Shown here in pieces: positions 12,771 through 24,958 of a DNA stretch of 64,000 nt. The position numbers were made by a program, and so were the translations under genes. The notes beneath the pieces were generated by a model. That model saw nothing but the letters and a program-made list of their open reading frames with translations. It was not told the origin of the DNA and made no database searches. Numbering within the stretch: the first letter of the stretch is position 1; each line of letters begins with the position of its first letter. This DNA comes from Macrotis lagotis (lineage: Eukaryota > Chordata > Mammalia > Peramelemorphia > Peramelidae): positions 103,631,937-103,695,936 of the forward strand of contig NC_133665.1 in assembly GCF_037893015.1 (NCBI RefSeq), given 5' to 3'.

Positions 12771-13482
12771 TTAAATGGCTACAAGTCCTGGAATACCAAA
12801 ATAACTGAAGTTGAGGTTATCTAAAGGATAATCAAGGGTATAGGGTAGCATACAAAAAGGTCATAATACATTAAATGAGTTGTTGCTTCTTCAAAAAACC
12901 TAACTTGTGAACTTTTTATAATATCTTGTAAAATGTTTTTTCAACCTATGAATTAAAGTCTAAGCTTTCCTAACCTCTCTGAGTCTGGTGATTTTGTCAC
13001 CCAAAACGAACCTAAGCTATCGCTTTTGGATTACCCCACCCCAGTTGTGCCAGCAACAAGACTATACTTGATTTTTCCAGATGCTTCCCTACCACTTTGC
13101 TCCTACAGTGCCATCCTGAGAGACTAGAGAGGGCAGGAGGTTGGAGAGAGATCTAGCCTGTGAAGAGCAGTATTCTGGACCAACCTGCTTGTATGCAAGA
13201 AAAAGGGGAATCCTCAGAATTATAAACACAGGTTAATCTCTTTAATAGGCCAGAGTGGATGAAACAGATGTTTTCTTCTCTAAATTGCATGAAACAAAGT
13301 TTTAATTGGTAATCAACCAGGGTTCTTAGGATATATATGAGAGGGCATGGCCATTTTGACCAATACTAAGAATGCCTACAGTTTTGTTATTTGCCTTGTT
13401 ATATTTTGAGGGCATACTTATAAATATTATAAAAATGTGTTATAGGTCTTAAGTAAATCTTGAGAAATATCCTTTTCTGAAC

Positions 13483-13545
13483 ATATATATAAAATATATA
13501 TTATATACATATATCATATATATATAATGGGCATATATAATATAA
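13483..13545. repeat. AT-rich palindromic microsatellite
   Basis: Alternating ATATAT/TATAC blocks over about 60 bases, able to form cruciform-like pairing. Confidence 0.8.
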
Positions 13546-14487
13546 TTAATATTGACTGGTCTGAGGGAGCTTCAGAGTGAGAAAAATGAGTGTTCTGTAA
13601 CATATAAAAAGTTCAAGAGATGCAATTTCTGGGTAATTAAGCATTTTATTAATAATGCTAGAGAGATAATAATAAAAGGAATCTCAAATGTCAAAGATCC
13701 CTCATGGAATCCACTCAATATTCATATGCCCTTAGAAGAGTGGATATTCCTGGTGGTGGCAATCAATGCTGATTGGTTAACAATGATAAGAATGAATATT
13801 ATTATTGCCTGGTCAATCTAGACAAAAGCTCTACTACCACCCAAGACTGAGGAGAACAAAATGGGCCAGAATTCACCCTAGATTAAATTCTTTATATGGT
13901 TTTCTAGTTGGGTGGAGTCTCCCACTCAAGATTTGGGCAATTCCATCCATCAACAATTTTCTGAACAACCTATAAAAATCCAAAAAACTATTCTAGTCCT
14001 AATTCAATAATTAATTATTAACATAAAAGAGAAATAATCATTTTTCTCAGTTCAAAGAAATAATCTGAGTAGAGATGTTCTCTGACTGGGTAAGAATACC
14101 TGGAAAGTATTACAGGATTACTTATAACAAGAGAAAATTAGGAGGCTGAATTAAATTATTTCTGAGGTGATTTTCAGCTCTAAAATAAAGGGATTCTATG
14201 CATAATTAGAAAATATAGGAATATTTTCCTCAAATGAGTTGGGAGATCAGCATGGGGGAAAAATATGGCTAGAGATCAGTGTATGTGAAAATAGTTCTAA
14301 GGAGAAAGGTGATTAGTGGAACATAAAACAAAATCGAAGACAATAATGTGGTAGGACCAGTAACTAAACTGCTGCCCAGAGGTAAGTTCTTGGACTTGTT
14401 TGAGGCACATCCAGTTGAGCAACATGTGTGGGTGGTTGGTGGAGAGAACATCTCAGTTGAGTCTTGTTGCCTTAGGACAAGGGACTA

Positions 14488-14534
14488 TATGAAATTTCTC
14501 TGAAATTTCTCTGAAAATTTCTCTGAAATTTCAA
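14488..14534. repeat. Short tandem array, GAAATTTCTCT unit
   Basis: About four copies of an 11-12-base unit (GAAATTTCTCT with one GAAAATTTCTCT variant). Confidence 0.85.
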
Positions 14535-15782
14535 GGGCCAGGAGATCCAGGTAAGCCCTAAGGGGAAAGATAGGACTCTCCCTGGGGTGGGTGGGTAGAC
14601 CTGGAATTGATGAGGGTGGTGGAGTTTGCATACCATTCCCTGGCAAAGGGTCAGCATGAGAATAAAAGATCAGAAAAGTGATGATAGCCTGGGATAAAGT
14701 CCCTGTTAACGTGTATAGAGGAATCTAGAAATTTAATTTTTTTTCTTTTGGTCTCAGAGGGCAGAATCAAGGAGTAAGCAATAGCTAGAAGTTGCAAAGA
14801 GACAAATTTTATATATAAAGGAGAACTTTCCAACAATTTGAGCTTCCCAAGGTTGAATGGACTGCCTCAGGAGGTGATAGGTTCTGTCTCCCTAGCTGTC
14901 TTCTGAATCTAGAAACTTTTTTATAGGGATGTTATAAAGGATATCCTGAGTCAGGTTGGGGCTCATGTCTAATAGATGTTGCATTCTCTGGGAAGGGCAC
15001 TCCCATAGTTGAATTTCACTGATTTTTATAGGAAAAAAACTCCTGAAACTGTCCACATGATTTGCTAAGAAACACAGTCGGAAACTGTTTCTGTCTCTGT
15101 AGGGAACAAATTGCCTGTTGAGAAAACTGGAGTTAAAAAATGATGCCTATGTAGAAACATGCAAATATGTGACCCAGATTTTACTTTTCCTTGCAAATTC
15201 TGAGTGCCAAAAAATACAGTGCCACTTCTTTAAAGGTGCAGCTCTTATGTGAATAGAAACATAAGCATTCCTTATTCATAAGGAATGAAGGTTTTCACTG
15301 TTGAGACTTAAAAGGAACCTTGAAGAATAGATGATCCAGTCAATGGTCCTTTTTTATTGCACATGTTTAGCTCACCAGAAAACACTAGGTGAATTAAATA
15401 AAGTCCTCCAGTGTTTGCAACACAGAGAAAGAATCTGGATCAACAAGGGATGAATCCTGTAGTAGCCCCCACACTACCTAAATGAGGGTGGTACAGTCAA
15501 TGCCTCCAAAGAAAGATTACAAGGGTAGGAAAGAGAAACAGGAATGTCACCAGAGAGCCTTGGACACAGTTAGGTCAGGGCAGAAAGAAGGGAATTATTA
15601 ATTTTCCTTGAAGATGCTTCTCACAGGAATTATAACACCAAACAACATTCCGTGCATCAGGTCAGCTGAAGAGGAGTGAGGAGGATTGTAGAGAAAGGTG
15701 GAATCTCGACAGGCATGTCTGCTTGGTTTCCTGTATCAGATGAAACCGGTAAGGAGGTGCCAATCAATGAGGTAGTACAAGA

Positions 15783-15935
15783 TATAAACCTCAGTTTCCT
15801 CATTTGTAAAATGAGAAAATAGCTGTAGGAGTTGCTTCATAGGATCTGATTCACAGTGTTGATGGGAGGCTCAAACAAGATGATGTTTAAAGTGCTCAGC
15901 AAACTGAAACATTATGTAAACATCAGTATTTGTTG
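15783..15935 (+). repeat. MIR-type SINE, 3' half
   Basis: CCTCAGTTTCCTCATTTGTAAAATGAG then the tail GGGAGGCTCAAACAAGATGA. The head is missing. Confidence 0.7.
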
Positions 15936-16017
15936 CTGATATCTGCCCCACTTTGTGGAAGGTGATAGATTGTTCACTGAGACCCTATTAAAGGTATCAT
16001 GGAACTTTTGAAGTCTT

Positions 16018-16173
16018 TTTTTTATTTTTAGGTTTTTGCAAGGCAAATGGGGTTAAGTGGCTTGCCCAAGGTCACACAGCTATGTAATTATTAAGTGTCT
16101 GAGACCAGATTTGAATTCAGGTACTCCTGACTCCAGGGCCAGTGCTTTATCCATTGCGCCACCTAGCTGCCCC
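16018..16173 (-). repeat. WSINE1-like SINE, antisense, perfect target-site duplication
   Basis: Complete element from reversed A-tail to reversed head (CGCCACCTAGCTGCCC). Flanked by the 16-base duplication GAACTTTTGAAGTCTT at 16002-16017 and 16174-16189. Low divergence, so a young insertion. Confidence 0.97.
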
Positions 16174-16513
16174 GAACTTTTGAAGTCTTGAAGAAGAGAG
16201 AAATTTAAATGGGTTAACAAGGATCCTTTCTAAAAATGTCAACACTTGCAGGAAAGGTTAACAGTGAATATAGGCTCAGATTCACTTTTCTCCTAACAAA
16301 GATGAAATGTAAGAATGAGAGTTTTGATGAAGGGGGAGTGGAGAAAGAAAGGAATGGTTTGGGAGTACAGGGTCTAGAGGGTCTAAAGACCTTTCAAGTT
16401 GGTACAAGGTCCCTTCCACGGTAATCAGAAGGCAGCATAAGGACACTGGTGCTCATGGAGAAGGGGGAGTGCTAGTCGGTGAAAGAGAGTTACAAGAAAA
16501 TGAAGTGAGAGAG

Positions 16514-17177
16514 GGCCAGATTTGAACTCAGGTATTCCTGATTCCAGGGCCAGTTTCTCTATCTACTGCTCCACCTAGTTGCCCCTCTAATATACTCTTG
16601 ATCCCTTTTTTCCCCCTATATTTTCCAGGTAGTTCTTTCCACTATCATTCCCACACTTTCTCATCTTTTCTTATCTACTAGATTCTTCCCTGCTGCCTAT
16701 AAAAAAAACCCATCTCTTTTATCCTTAAAAAAAACTCTCATCAGGGGAGATCAAAGTAATCCATAGTCATATGAAAAATTGTTCTAAATCATTACTTATT
16801 AGAGAAATGCAATTTAAAATTTCTCTGAGGTACCACCTCACACCACTCAGACTGGCCAATATGACCAGACAGGACAATGACATTGTTGGAAGGGATGTGG
16901 GAAGTCTGGGACACTATTACATTGTTGGTAGACCTGTGAAACTTTCTGGAGAGCAATTTGGAACTACACCCAAAGGGCAACAAAAATGTGTATACCCTTT
17001 GATCTGGCAATACCACTACTGGATCTATACCCTGAAGAGATGATGAAAAAGGGTAAAACCATCACTTGTACAAAAATATTCAAAGCACAGCCCTGTTTGT
17101 AGTAGCAAGGAATTGGAAATCAAGTAAATGTCCTTCAGTTGGGGAATGGCTTAGCAACCTGTGGTCTATGTATGTCA
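16514..17177. repeat. Duplicated patch, copy 2
   Basis: 664 bases about 99% identical to 6931-7595, direct orientation, 9.58 kb away. It starts mid-SINE and ends mid-L1 with no A-tail and no evident target-site duplication, so it was not made by ordinary retrotransposition. The L1 part (from about 16742) carries the same 90-codon frame as copy 1. Confidence 0.95.
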
Positions 17178-17629
17178 AAGATAGAATTAAATGACAGGAT
17201 CTTAGTACACAAAGAGACTTGGTAGATACTTAGTAGAGGTCAAGAAGGTAAGAGGTCAAGGCAGAGGTCAAGAAGGTACAAAAAGATTTATTTCTTGACC
17301 TCCAATAAATTCAATTTGGATCATGAGTCATTTGGCCCAGAGAATGGCAAGACAAACATCACAGATACAGAATTAATTGTTCTTGGTAGAACATACTCTC
17401 CTCTCATTATGGTGAGGATCCAGTTTGGATAACTGGTAATACAAGTCCATGAATCAACAAGTATTGACTAAATACTTACTCTGTATCAGTGACTGACCTT
17501 GGTTTGTAGGATGAAAAAACAACTGTGCCAGGCACATCCTTTCTAACATTTCCTTAGTGCCCCCAATTAAATGGAATAAGGAGCTAGAATACACCTGAAA
17601 AACACATTTATTTTTTGTCCTCTTTGTTC

Positions 17630-17735
17630 GGATTATTCTTTGGACTGTGAATTCCTTGAAGGCACAAAAAATTTAATATGTAGTTGGCATTTAATAATTA
17701 CTTGCAGATTCATTGATGAATCTATCATGTAAAGC
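17630..17735 (+). repeat. Tail of a CR1/L2-like dispersed repeat
   Basis: ACTGTGAATTCCTTGAAGGC...TAGTTGGCATTTAATAATTA is the 3' tail pattern also seen at 19.48, 51.7 and 59.26 kb. Confidence 0.5.
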
Positions 17736-17736
17736 A

Positions 17737-17960
17737 ACTAAGTGACAAAGTAGCTAGTGTTCTGGGGTTCGAAGACCTGAATTCAAATCTTGCCTCAGGC
17801 ATTTACTAGCTCTGTGACCCCGGGTAAGTTGCTTACTTAATTCCTCTTAGCCTTTTTTTTTCATCTGTAAAATGGATAATAATAGCACCTATCTCACAGG
17901 TTTATTGTAAGGACTATATTAAATTATATATATGAAAGTACAATATAAATATTAGTTATT
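17737..17960 (+). repeat. MIR-type SINE, plus strand
   Basis: Head (AGTAGCTAGTGTTCTGGGGTT), CORE (CTAGCTCTGTGACCCCGGGT), TCATCTGTAAAATGGATAAT and the GGTTTATTGTAAGGACTATA tail, in order. Confidence 0.75.
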
Positions 17961-18642
17961 ATCAGCCCTTATGCCAAAGTCTTCCTCTTGATGTGTGGGG
18001 TCCAGGCACACTTTCTGGGATACTTCTCATTTACTTGGCTTTCCGAAGATGGAAACTAGGAGCTGTAGTCCCTACCACTTCCAGAAAGGTTAACCACCTC
18101 TCATGTTAAAGTTGAGAAGATTTCAAACAAAGTAAAGATTTTATTTACACAGTGAAAGGGCCAAGGACTTGTTGATAAACTCATGGAGTTCAGAAACTCA
18201 TTTTCCCTTTCCTACAGTAGGTCTCTTGTCCCCTTATTTCTATGATTCATAGGACTACTTCTCAAGCTGAACTTCTAGTATGGAGGACTTGAGGTCTGTT
18301 CCTCCACACTGCTGTTGGGCTACCATGTATTCCATGATCACAGCCTAGTTTCTACTCTGACCCCCTGTTTCAGGGCTAGTGACTTCAGTTGCTGATGGGA
18401 TGCCATCTTTCCTGGGCCTCTTCAGAGTTCCACCACCAGTCTTCCTTTTAACACCTTCTTAGCAAACATCCTTGGCCAAGGGGAGGGGAAGCACTCTGAG
18501 ATTTACTGCCCTGCTTGTCAGGATCTAGCCTCAGAGATGGCCTAGACCAGGGCTGTTGGCAGTCTACACCCCATTCCCCAAGGAGCCTTTCCTAAGTAAG
18601 ACCTTTTGCTATCCATCACAGCCTAATGTCATACTGACCTTA

Positions 18643-18736
18643 TCAATCACAGGACTCAGAAATTTCTATTCTGAATTATTCCAGAAAAGAGGTGAAGGGT
18701 AGAGATGAGATGGTGGTGCCAGGTAGTAGGAGCAGG
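18643..18736 (+). repeat. Inverted repeat, left arm (94 bp)
   Basis: Reverse complement of 20014-20107 with a single mismatch (C versus T in GGTGCCAGG). The loop is about 1.28 kb and contains SINEs and a TG repeat. Confidence 0.97.
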
Positions 18737-18784
18737 CAGTCAATATGGGTTTCTTAGAACCACTGTTTTCCTTCATTTTGCAGG

Positions 18785-18920
18785 GGAGAAGCAATGGGGT
18801 TATAGTGACTTGCCCAAGGTTACACAGCTAGTAAATGTCATATGTCTGAGTCTGGATTTGAACTCAGGTCTTCCTGACTATAGGGTCAGTGTTTTATCCA
18901 TTGTGCTAGCTAACTACCCA
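18785..18920 (-). repeat. CORE-SINE, antisense, MAR1-like
   Basis: GCAATGGGGTTATAGTGACT, reversed CORE TTACACAGCTAGTAAATGTC and the reversed head to TAGCTAACTACCCA. Confidence 0.7.
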
Positions 18921-19043
18921 CATCTGATTTCCTTCTAAGCTCATGTCAAATGCCTCTTCTCATGAGGTCTTTCTTAATTCCAATAGCCAGGAATGCTTCT
19001 ATCAGCCCAAATTAACTTACTTTATAGATATTTACATACAAGC

Positions 19044-19045
<2 letters not shown>

Positions 19046-19093
<48 letters not shown>
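19046..19093. repeat. (TG)n microsatellite
   Basis: About 23 uninterrupted TG units. Confidence 0.97.
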
Positions 19094-19094
<1 letters not shown>

Positions 19095-19099
19095 GGGCA

Positions 19100-19444
19100 G
19101 TTAGACAGCAAATAGAGTGCTGAGTTAACACCTACTAGCTGTGTGACCTTGGCAAGTCACTTAATCAGGTTTGCCTCAGTTTTCTCATCAGTAAAATAAT
19201 CTGGAAAAGGAAATGGCAAAACACTGCAAGAAAATCCATAATGGGTGGGGCGGCTAGGTGTTGTAGTGGATAAAGCACCAGCCTTGGAGTTAGGAGTACC
19301 TGGGTTCAAATCTGGTCTGGAACACTTAATAATTACCTAGCTGTGTGGCCTTGGGCAAGCCACTTAACCCCATTTGCCTTGCAAAAACCTAAAAAAAAAA
19401 TCCATACTGAGATCATGAAGAGACAGAACCACTGATAAAAACAC
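19100..19444 (+). repeat. MAR1-like CORE-SINE split by a younger SINE
   Basis: Head and CORE at 19100-19240 (GGGCAGTTAGACAGC ... CTAGCTGTGTGACCTTGGCA ... GGAAAAGGAAATGGCAAAAC), BovB-like tail at 19407-19444 (GATCATGAAGAGACAGAACC). The WSINE1-like copy at 19241-19396 sits between. Confidence 0.85.
19241..19396 (+). repeat. WSINE1-like SINE inserted in a MAR1-like SINE
   Basis: Full-length plus-strand copy ending GCCTTGCAAAAACCTAAAAA. Flanked by AAAATCCATA (19231-19240 and 19397-19406). Confidence 0.92.
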
Positions 19445-19474
19445 AAAATCTATGTACTTGTTTTCTTCCCAGAC

Positions 19475-19560
19475 AGAATACAAACTCATTAAGGGCTAGG
19501 ATTGTTTCAGTTTTGTCTTATCAGTTCTTGGAGCTTAATACAGGCTGGATGCTTAATCTA
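19475..19560 (+). repeat. Tail of a CR1/L2-like dispersed repeat
   Basis: ACAAACTCATTAAGGGCTAG...GCTGGATGCTTAATC, the same tail pattern as at 59.26 kb. Confidence 0.5.
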
Positions 19561-20013
19561 TCTATTCCTACAATACCTCAGTCAAGAATTTTCAGAGGAG
19601 AGATAAGCAAACAATCTTGGAGTTTTTGGAAGAGGTTGGCTTGTTTCTCTTTATTTTATTTCATCTTTCTTTCTGGTTGCTGGCACGTCTCCATTCTTGC
19701 CTTATGGTGTTTACCAGTTTTAGCATCACAACTGAGAGTATTATCAACCCAGTTTCCATTCCCATCCAGTGTTATTTCTGTAGCTGTCTCAGAGAACTGT
19801 TTTTCATGGCTCTTCATTGTTGTTTTAAATTGCTTTATTAAATGCTTTCTTTGAGCAGAGCCTGATGCTAGGTGCTGGGAGAGAAAGATGAGGTCTCTTC
19901 TTGAAAGGGCATCACCCGCAAGCAGGGGAGTCCAAAACTCTCGGGTTTGATGGGGGAAGACTTTTGACATACATACATTTTATGAGTGGTGACAGGCTGC
20001 CTAGCAGATGACC

Positions 20014-20107
20014 CCTGCTCCTACTACCTAGCACCACCATCTCATCTCTACCCTTCACCTCTTTTCTGGAATAATTCAGAATAGAAATTTCTGAGTCCTG
20101 TGATTGA
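20014..20107 (-). repeat. Inverted repeat, right arm (94 bp)
   Basis: Partner of 18643-18736 with 93 of 94 positions matching after reverse complementing. Outer and inner flanks are unrelated. Confidence 0.97.
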
Positions 20108-20564
20108 CGCGGTAAGGATGGAGAAACCATCAATCTCTGATTACTCCCTACCAGTATCATCAGGAATGGAAGGCAGAATCAATCCTTACTCTACTAGATA
20201 GTGCAACTGCATTGTCCATCTCAAATAGAACTATTGTGTATTTTTATTAGTTGTTATTGCCTATTGTGCATTTCATGGATTATAGAATGTGAGTTATTTT
20301 TATTATCTGTGGTTATATTTCCATGGGTATATTTTATAAGTTTCCTCGGCCTATTGAGTGAGATAGGGAATTTATAGAAAGGCACTAATAAAAAGTTGAC
20401 AGGGAGAAAAGGCATGAATAGGTTGTAATATGTGTCATTGTAATATGTGTCACCCCCATCAATGAAAGGAGAGACCTATGGAAGCACTAGTGTGATTAAA
20501 TTATGAATATACAATCATATCAGATGAGAGAATATTCATATGAGCATACATCAGTGTATTTTTT

Positions 20565-20996
20565 AAATTTATTTTTATTAAAGATATTATTTAAGTTTTA
20601 TAATTTTCCCCCCAATCTTACTTCCCTCCCCCCACCCCCCACCCCCCACGGAAAGCAATCTGTCAGTCTTTACTTTGTTTCCATGTTGTACTTTGATCCA
20701 AATTGGGTGTGATGAGAGAGAAATCATATCCTTAAAGAAGAGACAAGAAGTCTAAGAGGTAACAAGATCAGACAATAAGATATCTGTTTTTTTCTAAATT
20801 AAAGGGAATAATCCTTGAACTTTGTTCAAACTCCACGGCTCTTTATCTGGATACAGCTGGCACTCTCCTTTGCAGACAGCCCAAAATTGTTCCCGATTGT
20901 TGCACTGATGGAATGAGCGAGTCCTTCAAGGTTGAACATCATTCCCATGTTGCTGTTAGGGTGTACAGTGTTTTTCTGGTTCTGCTCATCTCACGT
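20565..20996 (-). mobile_element. L1 3' end, antisense, short insertion
   Basis: Reversed 3' UTR with CCCCCCACCCCCCACCCCCC and the ORF2 terminus, ending at GTTCTGCTCATCTCAC. AGTGTATTTTT before (20553-20563) and after (21000-21010) is the likely target-site duplication. Young by similarity to the 21.4 kb copy. Confidence 0.88.
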
Positions 20997-21439
20997 CAAA
21001 GTGTATTTTTGTGGGTGAATACATATGTTTAGGAGAATTTCCATGCCTGTATATCTGGGGAAATGTAGAAAGACAGTGTGGCTGGTGTGACAATACATAG
21101 CAAAGAAGGGCAGCTAATTCAAGAGCTAGAGGAATTTAATGTGAGATTTGTGTTCACATGATGACTCAAGGAAATCAGTTTAAAAATTCAACATTTGATT
21201 CCATAATAATAGACTCTTTAGCCTTTAGTTTAAAAAGAGTTTTTCTCACAACAGCTGGGTCAGACAGGCAAAGGAAATATTACTTTCATTTTTAGATAGG
21301 GAAGGCTCCCAAAATGTTGGTTTTTAGGCCTAGAGTCACATGCCTAATAGAGACTGATATTGGGATTCTGGGAGGAACTTAGGTGCTGTAACAGCAAAAG
21401 ACATCATTTAAAAATTAATTTTAGAAAAATGACAGTTCA

Positions 21440-21968
21440 TGTGGTATATGTATGTCATGGAACACTATTGTTCTATTAGAAACCAGGAGGGACAGGATTT
21501 CAGGGAAGCCTGGAGGGATTTGCATGAACTGATGCTGAGTGAGATGACCAGAACCAGAAAAACACTGTACACCCTAACAGCAACATGGGGGCGATGATCA
21601 ACCTTGATGAACTCATTCATTCCATCAGGGCAACAATCGGGAACAATTTTGGGCTGTCTGCAAAAGAGAGTGCCATCTGTATCCAGATAAGGAGCCGTGG
21701 AGTTTGAACAAAGTTCAAGGACTATTCCCTTTAATTTAGGAAAAAAACCAGATATCTTATTGTCTGATCTTGTTACCTCTTAGACTTCTTGTTTCTTCCT
21801 TGGGGATGTGGTTTCTCTCTCATCACACTCAATTTGGATTAATGTACAGCATGGAAACAAGGTGGAGACTGACATTGCTTTCCGTGGGGGGGGGGGGAGA
21901 GGTAGGATTGGGGGGAAAATTGTAAAACTCAAATAATATCTTTAATAAAAATAAATTTAAAAAAGAAA
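21440..21968 (+). mobile_element. L1 3' end, plus strand, perfect target-site duplication
   Basis: 529-base truncated L1: end of ORF2 (TACTATT..CTATTAGAAACCAGGAGGG), 3' UTR with a run of 12 G in the polypurine tract near 21886, and A-rich end. Flanked by GAAAAATGACAGTTCA at 21424-21439 and 21969-21984. Confidence 0.96.
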
Positions 21969-21989
21969 GAAAAATGACAGTTCACCTTT

Positions 21990-22155
21990 AGAGGATTCTT
22001 TAAAGTTTGCACAGCACTTTTAGGGGGATGGGAGCAATAAGGATTAGGTGATTTGCCCAGGGTCACACAATTAGTGTATATCTGAATCCATATTTGAACT
22101 CAGGTCTTCCTGACTCCAGGGCTGATGCTCCATCTATTATACTACCTAACTCACC
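21990..22155 (-). repeat. MIR-type SINE, antisense
   Basis: AAAGTTTGCACAGCACTTTT, then the reversed CORE (GGTCACACAATTAGTGTATA) and the reversed head. Confidence 0.7.
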
Positions 22156-22349
22156 TACAAAGTACTCTTCCCACAGGCTATCATTTGAAAAGTGATGGAG
22201 GATGGATTTGATCTCAGGTCTTCCAGAGCATCACTGATGCCATACAATTCCATCTCATAGTTGTTAAGTGTCAACTGTGTAGCAGGTAGATTATGGGTGC
22301 TGGAGTGTCCCCAGGCTTGTAGCCAAAAGGGGCTGAGAGGAGGTATCAA

Positions 22350-22475
22350 TGAATGGTAGGAGTGTGAGTCTGGAAGTCAGGAAGCCTGAATTCTATTCCT
22401 GGGCTTGCCACTAACTTTCCATATAATCATTAAAAGTTGCTGAAGCTCTCTAGATTCCTTAGTAAAGGAAGGAGT
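22350..22475 (+). repeat. MIR-type SINE fragment
   Basis: GTGAGTCTGGAAGTCAGGAAGCCTGAATTC resembles the head/CORE junction. Decayed. Confidence 0.55.
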
Positions 22476-22549
22476 GGTTGAGATGAGGAGAAAGAAGATT
22501 AAAGTCTTCCATTTTGATCCTGCACCTAAGGTTCCTTGCATCATTTAAC

Positions 22550-23130
22550 ATTCTATTATAAATAAAGGCAATGCCCATTGATTGCAGAATGGCTATGCAA
22601 GTGGTGGTACATGAATGTGAGGGATTATTGCTATAAGAAACTGGATATGATGAAAGCATGGAAAGCTGAAAATGGGTCTGAGTGAAAAAAATAATATGAG
22701 TCAAAAACAATACAAACAGTGACCACAACAATGAAAAGTGAAAGAACAATGACCACAAACCAATTAAAAGTGAATCTTGGAAATTAAAAAGAACAAGCAT
22801 AGCCCCAAAGAAGAGATATGAGAAGATACCCCTGACTCTCACTCCTTTGAAGAGGTGGGAGCTTCATAGTGTAGAATACTACATAAATTTTTCAGATTTT
22901 TTCAAAGTCTTGATCACTTTCAGTTCTTTTTTCCTCCTCTTCTTGCTCTTTTAAAAAAATTCTTATTTTTTACATGATTATATAATCTATACCAAATTGC
23001 TTTTCATTTTAAGGAGGGGAGAAGTAAGAAAGGCAAGGAGAAAATTTGGCACTTAAAAATTTTAAAATGAATGCTAAAAATTGTCTTTATGTGTAATTGG
23101 GAAAAAATAAGATATTATTAAAAAACAAGC
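22550..23130 (+). mobile_element. Old L1 3' end, plus strand
   Basis: CCCATTGATTGCAGAATGGC...GTGGTGGTACATGAATGTGA matches the ORF2 terminus pattern of older L1s. Ends ATGTGTAATTGGGAAAAAAT, the same 3' terminus as the 45.2-45.8 kb copy. Confidence 0.7.
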
Positions 23131-24049
23131 TAATCTTTGTTATGTGAAATGGTTCTCTGTGAAGGAGAGAAAAGGAGATATTTTTTGTAATGCAAAACCA
23201 AAAGCTATCAACATAAATATTTTTGAAAAAGAAAATAAAAACATTCTAAGTTGTTGTTATGCTATTTTTAGATTAGGTCAGGGTAGCTTTACTTTTGAAG
23301 TGGTTTATACTTAGGTTGGAGGCACAGATAAAACTATCCAAAGAACTTTAGGATTATATAAACACTTTATATGAAAGGATCTCTAAAATTCGTTAGAGAA
23401 ATGCTGTTAACCTTGAAAAAAATGCTTTTTTTTGCTGTCTCTATTAGAGAAAACTCTCAGACCAACAGTTTTTTCTTGCCAAATTAAGGTATCATATTCA
23501 AAATGGTTTGGGATTTATGCCAGTCTTTCCTGGCTTTGATTTAAATCATGAAACCAATATGTTCAGGGAGCTAGGTCCAACTTTTTTTACTTCTGAAGCT
23601 GGTATACTCATTCACTGGGAAACACAAATGCATGCAGATAAGAAAAGCTGTCCAGGAGCTGAAAGAAAGCAACCTTTGTGAGATTTAAAATTACATTTTA
23701 CAAAATATCTTATTTTTATTGGTAGCTTTTATTTTTATATCACCTTCCTTTCTGAATGTGTCCCTTTCCTGTCCCTTTCTCCAATGTAACAGTTTTTTAA
23801 ATTTATATTTTAAATGTAAAGATTTTTTCAAAATTGGGAGGGAGGGGAACTATTCAATCAAACCATCAATTATATCTGATCGTATATCTAATCCTGTACC
23901 TCCATAGCTCTCTACTGCTACAAAGAGAACTAAGGTACTTAATAAAAACAACATCCACACATTTCTTAATGTTAAAGAAGAGGCCTATTAAAATTTAGGG
24001 TCATAATCATTTTTTTTTTAAATTTGTGAATTCATAAAACTGAATTTAG

Positions 24050-24215
24050 AGCCAAAGATCCTTGTTTCCAATCCCAACTCTGTTGCTATGCATAGGTGAC
24101 TTTGAGCAAATCTCTTAATTTTTCTAGACCTCAGTTTGCTCATTTACAAAATGAGGGAGATGGATTTAATGACTTCTAAGGTCCCTTCCATCCCTAAATC
24201 TATGATTCTATAAAA
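24050..24215 (+). repeat. MIR-type SINE, plus strand
   Basis: GACCTCAGTTTGCTCATTTA, AAATGAGGGAGATGGATTTA, CTAAGGTCCCTTCCATCCCT in order. Confidence 0.75.
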
Positions 24216-24635
24216 TCATAGATCTTTAGAGCTGTAAATTATAGATGCTTTAGGATTGGGGTTCTGGAGAACCTAATTCTCTATTAAGGAGATAAACAAT
24301 CTACAGCGACAAAATCAGGGAAAATCTCAGAGGATAAAAACTGGCAAAGGTCAACAGTTACTATAACCTGGTAGGGCCAGACTAGTCATTGTGTTAGACA
24401 AAGATGAAAAAATGATAGCCCTTACTCTCAAATAACTTAGAAACTAATGGTGGTGGGGGGAGAGGAGAATGAAGTGGAATACTAAACACATAAAGATGGG
24501 ATGCAAAGTAGATATGGGCAAAGGAGAGATCCAGACATGATATCAACATCCAGACAAGCTCTTTAGGAGAGATTTGCCAGGACCAATGATATGATAGGAA
24601 TTGAAAGGAATTTTCTGACCATAACCCAGATAAAG

Positions 24636-24870
24636 GTTAGCTAGGTGGCACATCTATTGTGCTGGCCAGGTCTGGAAGACCTAAATTCAAATCTGTCCTC
24701 AGGCACTTACTAGCTTGTGATCTTGGGCAAGTCACTTAAGCTTGTTTGCCTCAATTTCCTTAATCTGTAAATAACCTGGAGAAGGAAATAGCAAGTCACT
24801 TTGCCAAGAAAACTTCAAAGGGGTCATGAAGAATCAGATACTACTACAAAACAATTGGACAATAACAAAC
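24636..24870 (+). repeat. MAR1-like CORE-SINE, plus strand
   Basis: GTTAGCTAGGTGGCACATCT head, CORE, GGAGAAGGAAATAGCAAGTC, and the BovB-like tail GGGGTCATGAAGAATCAGAT ending ACAATAACAA. Confidence 0.85.
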
Positions 24871-24958
24871 CCATATCAGTGTTACTTTAAGGAATAAGCT
24901 AGATAACTATCAAAAGACCATGAATAAGGGGATGGGGATGCATAGAGTAGATAGTATT

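Larger units (their letters stand above)
13000..15780. other. No gene or intact element recognised
   Basis: AT-rich sequence with an AT microsatellite (13483-13545) and a short tandem array (14488-14534). The strongest open frame (89 codons at 13552) has no recognisable domain. Parts may be unassigned interspersed repeats. Confidence 0.4.

Noticed and set aside
19656-19970. 104-codon minus frame and overlapping 113-codon plus frame
   Set aside because: Overlapping frames on opposite strands, with no domain, splice signals or CpG context.
22459-22842. 127-codon hydrophobic minus-strand frame
   Set aside because: It is antisense to an old L1 3' end. Hydrophobicity comes from reverse-complemented A-rich DNA.
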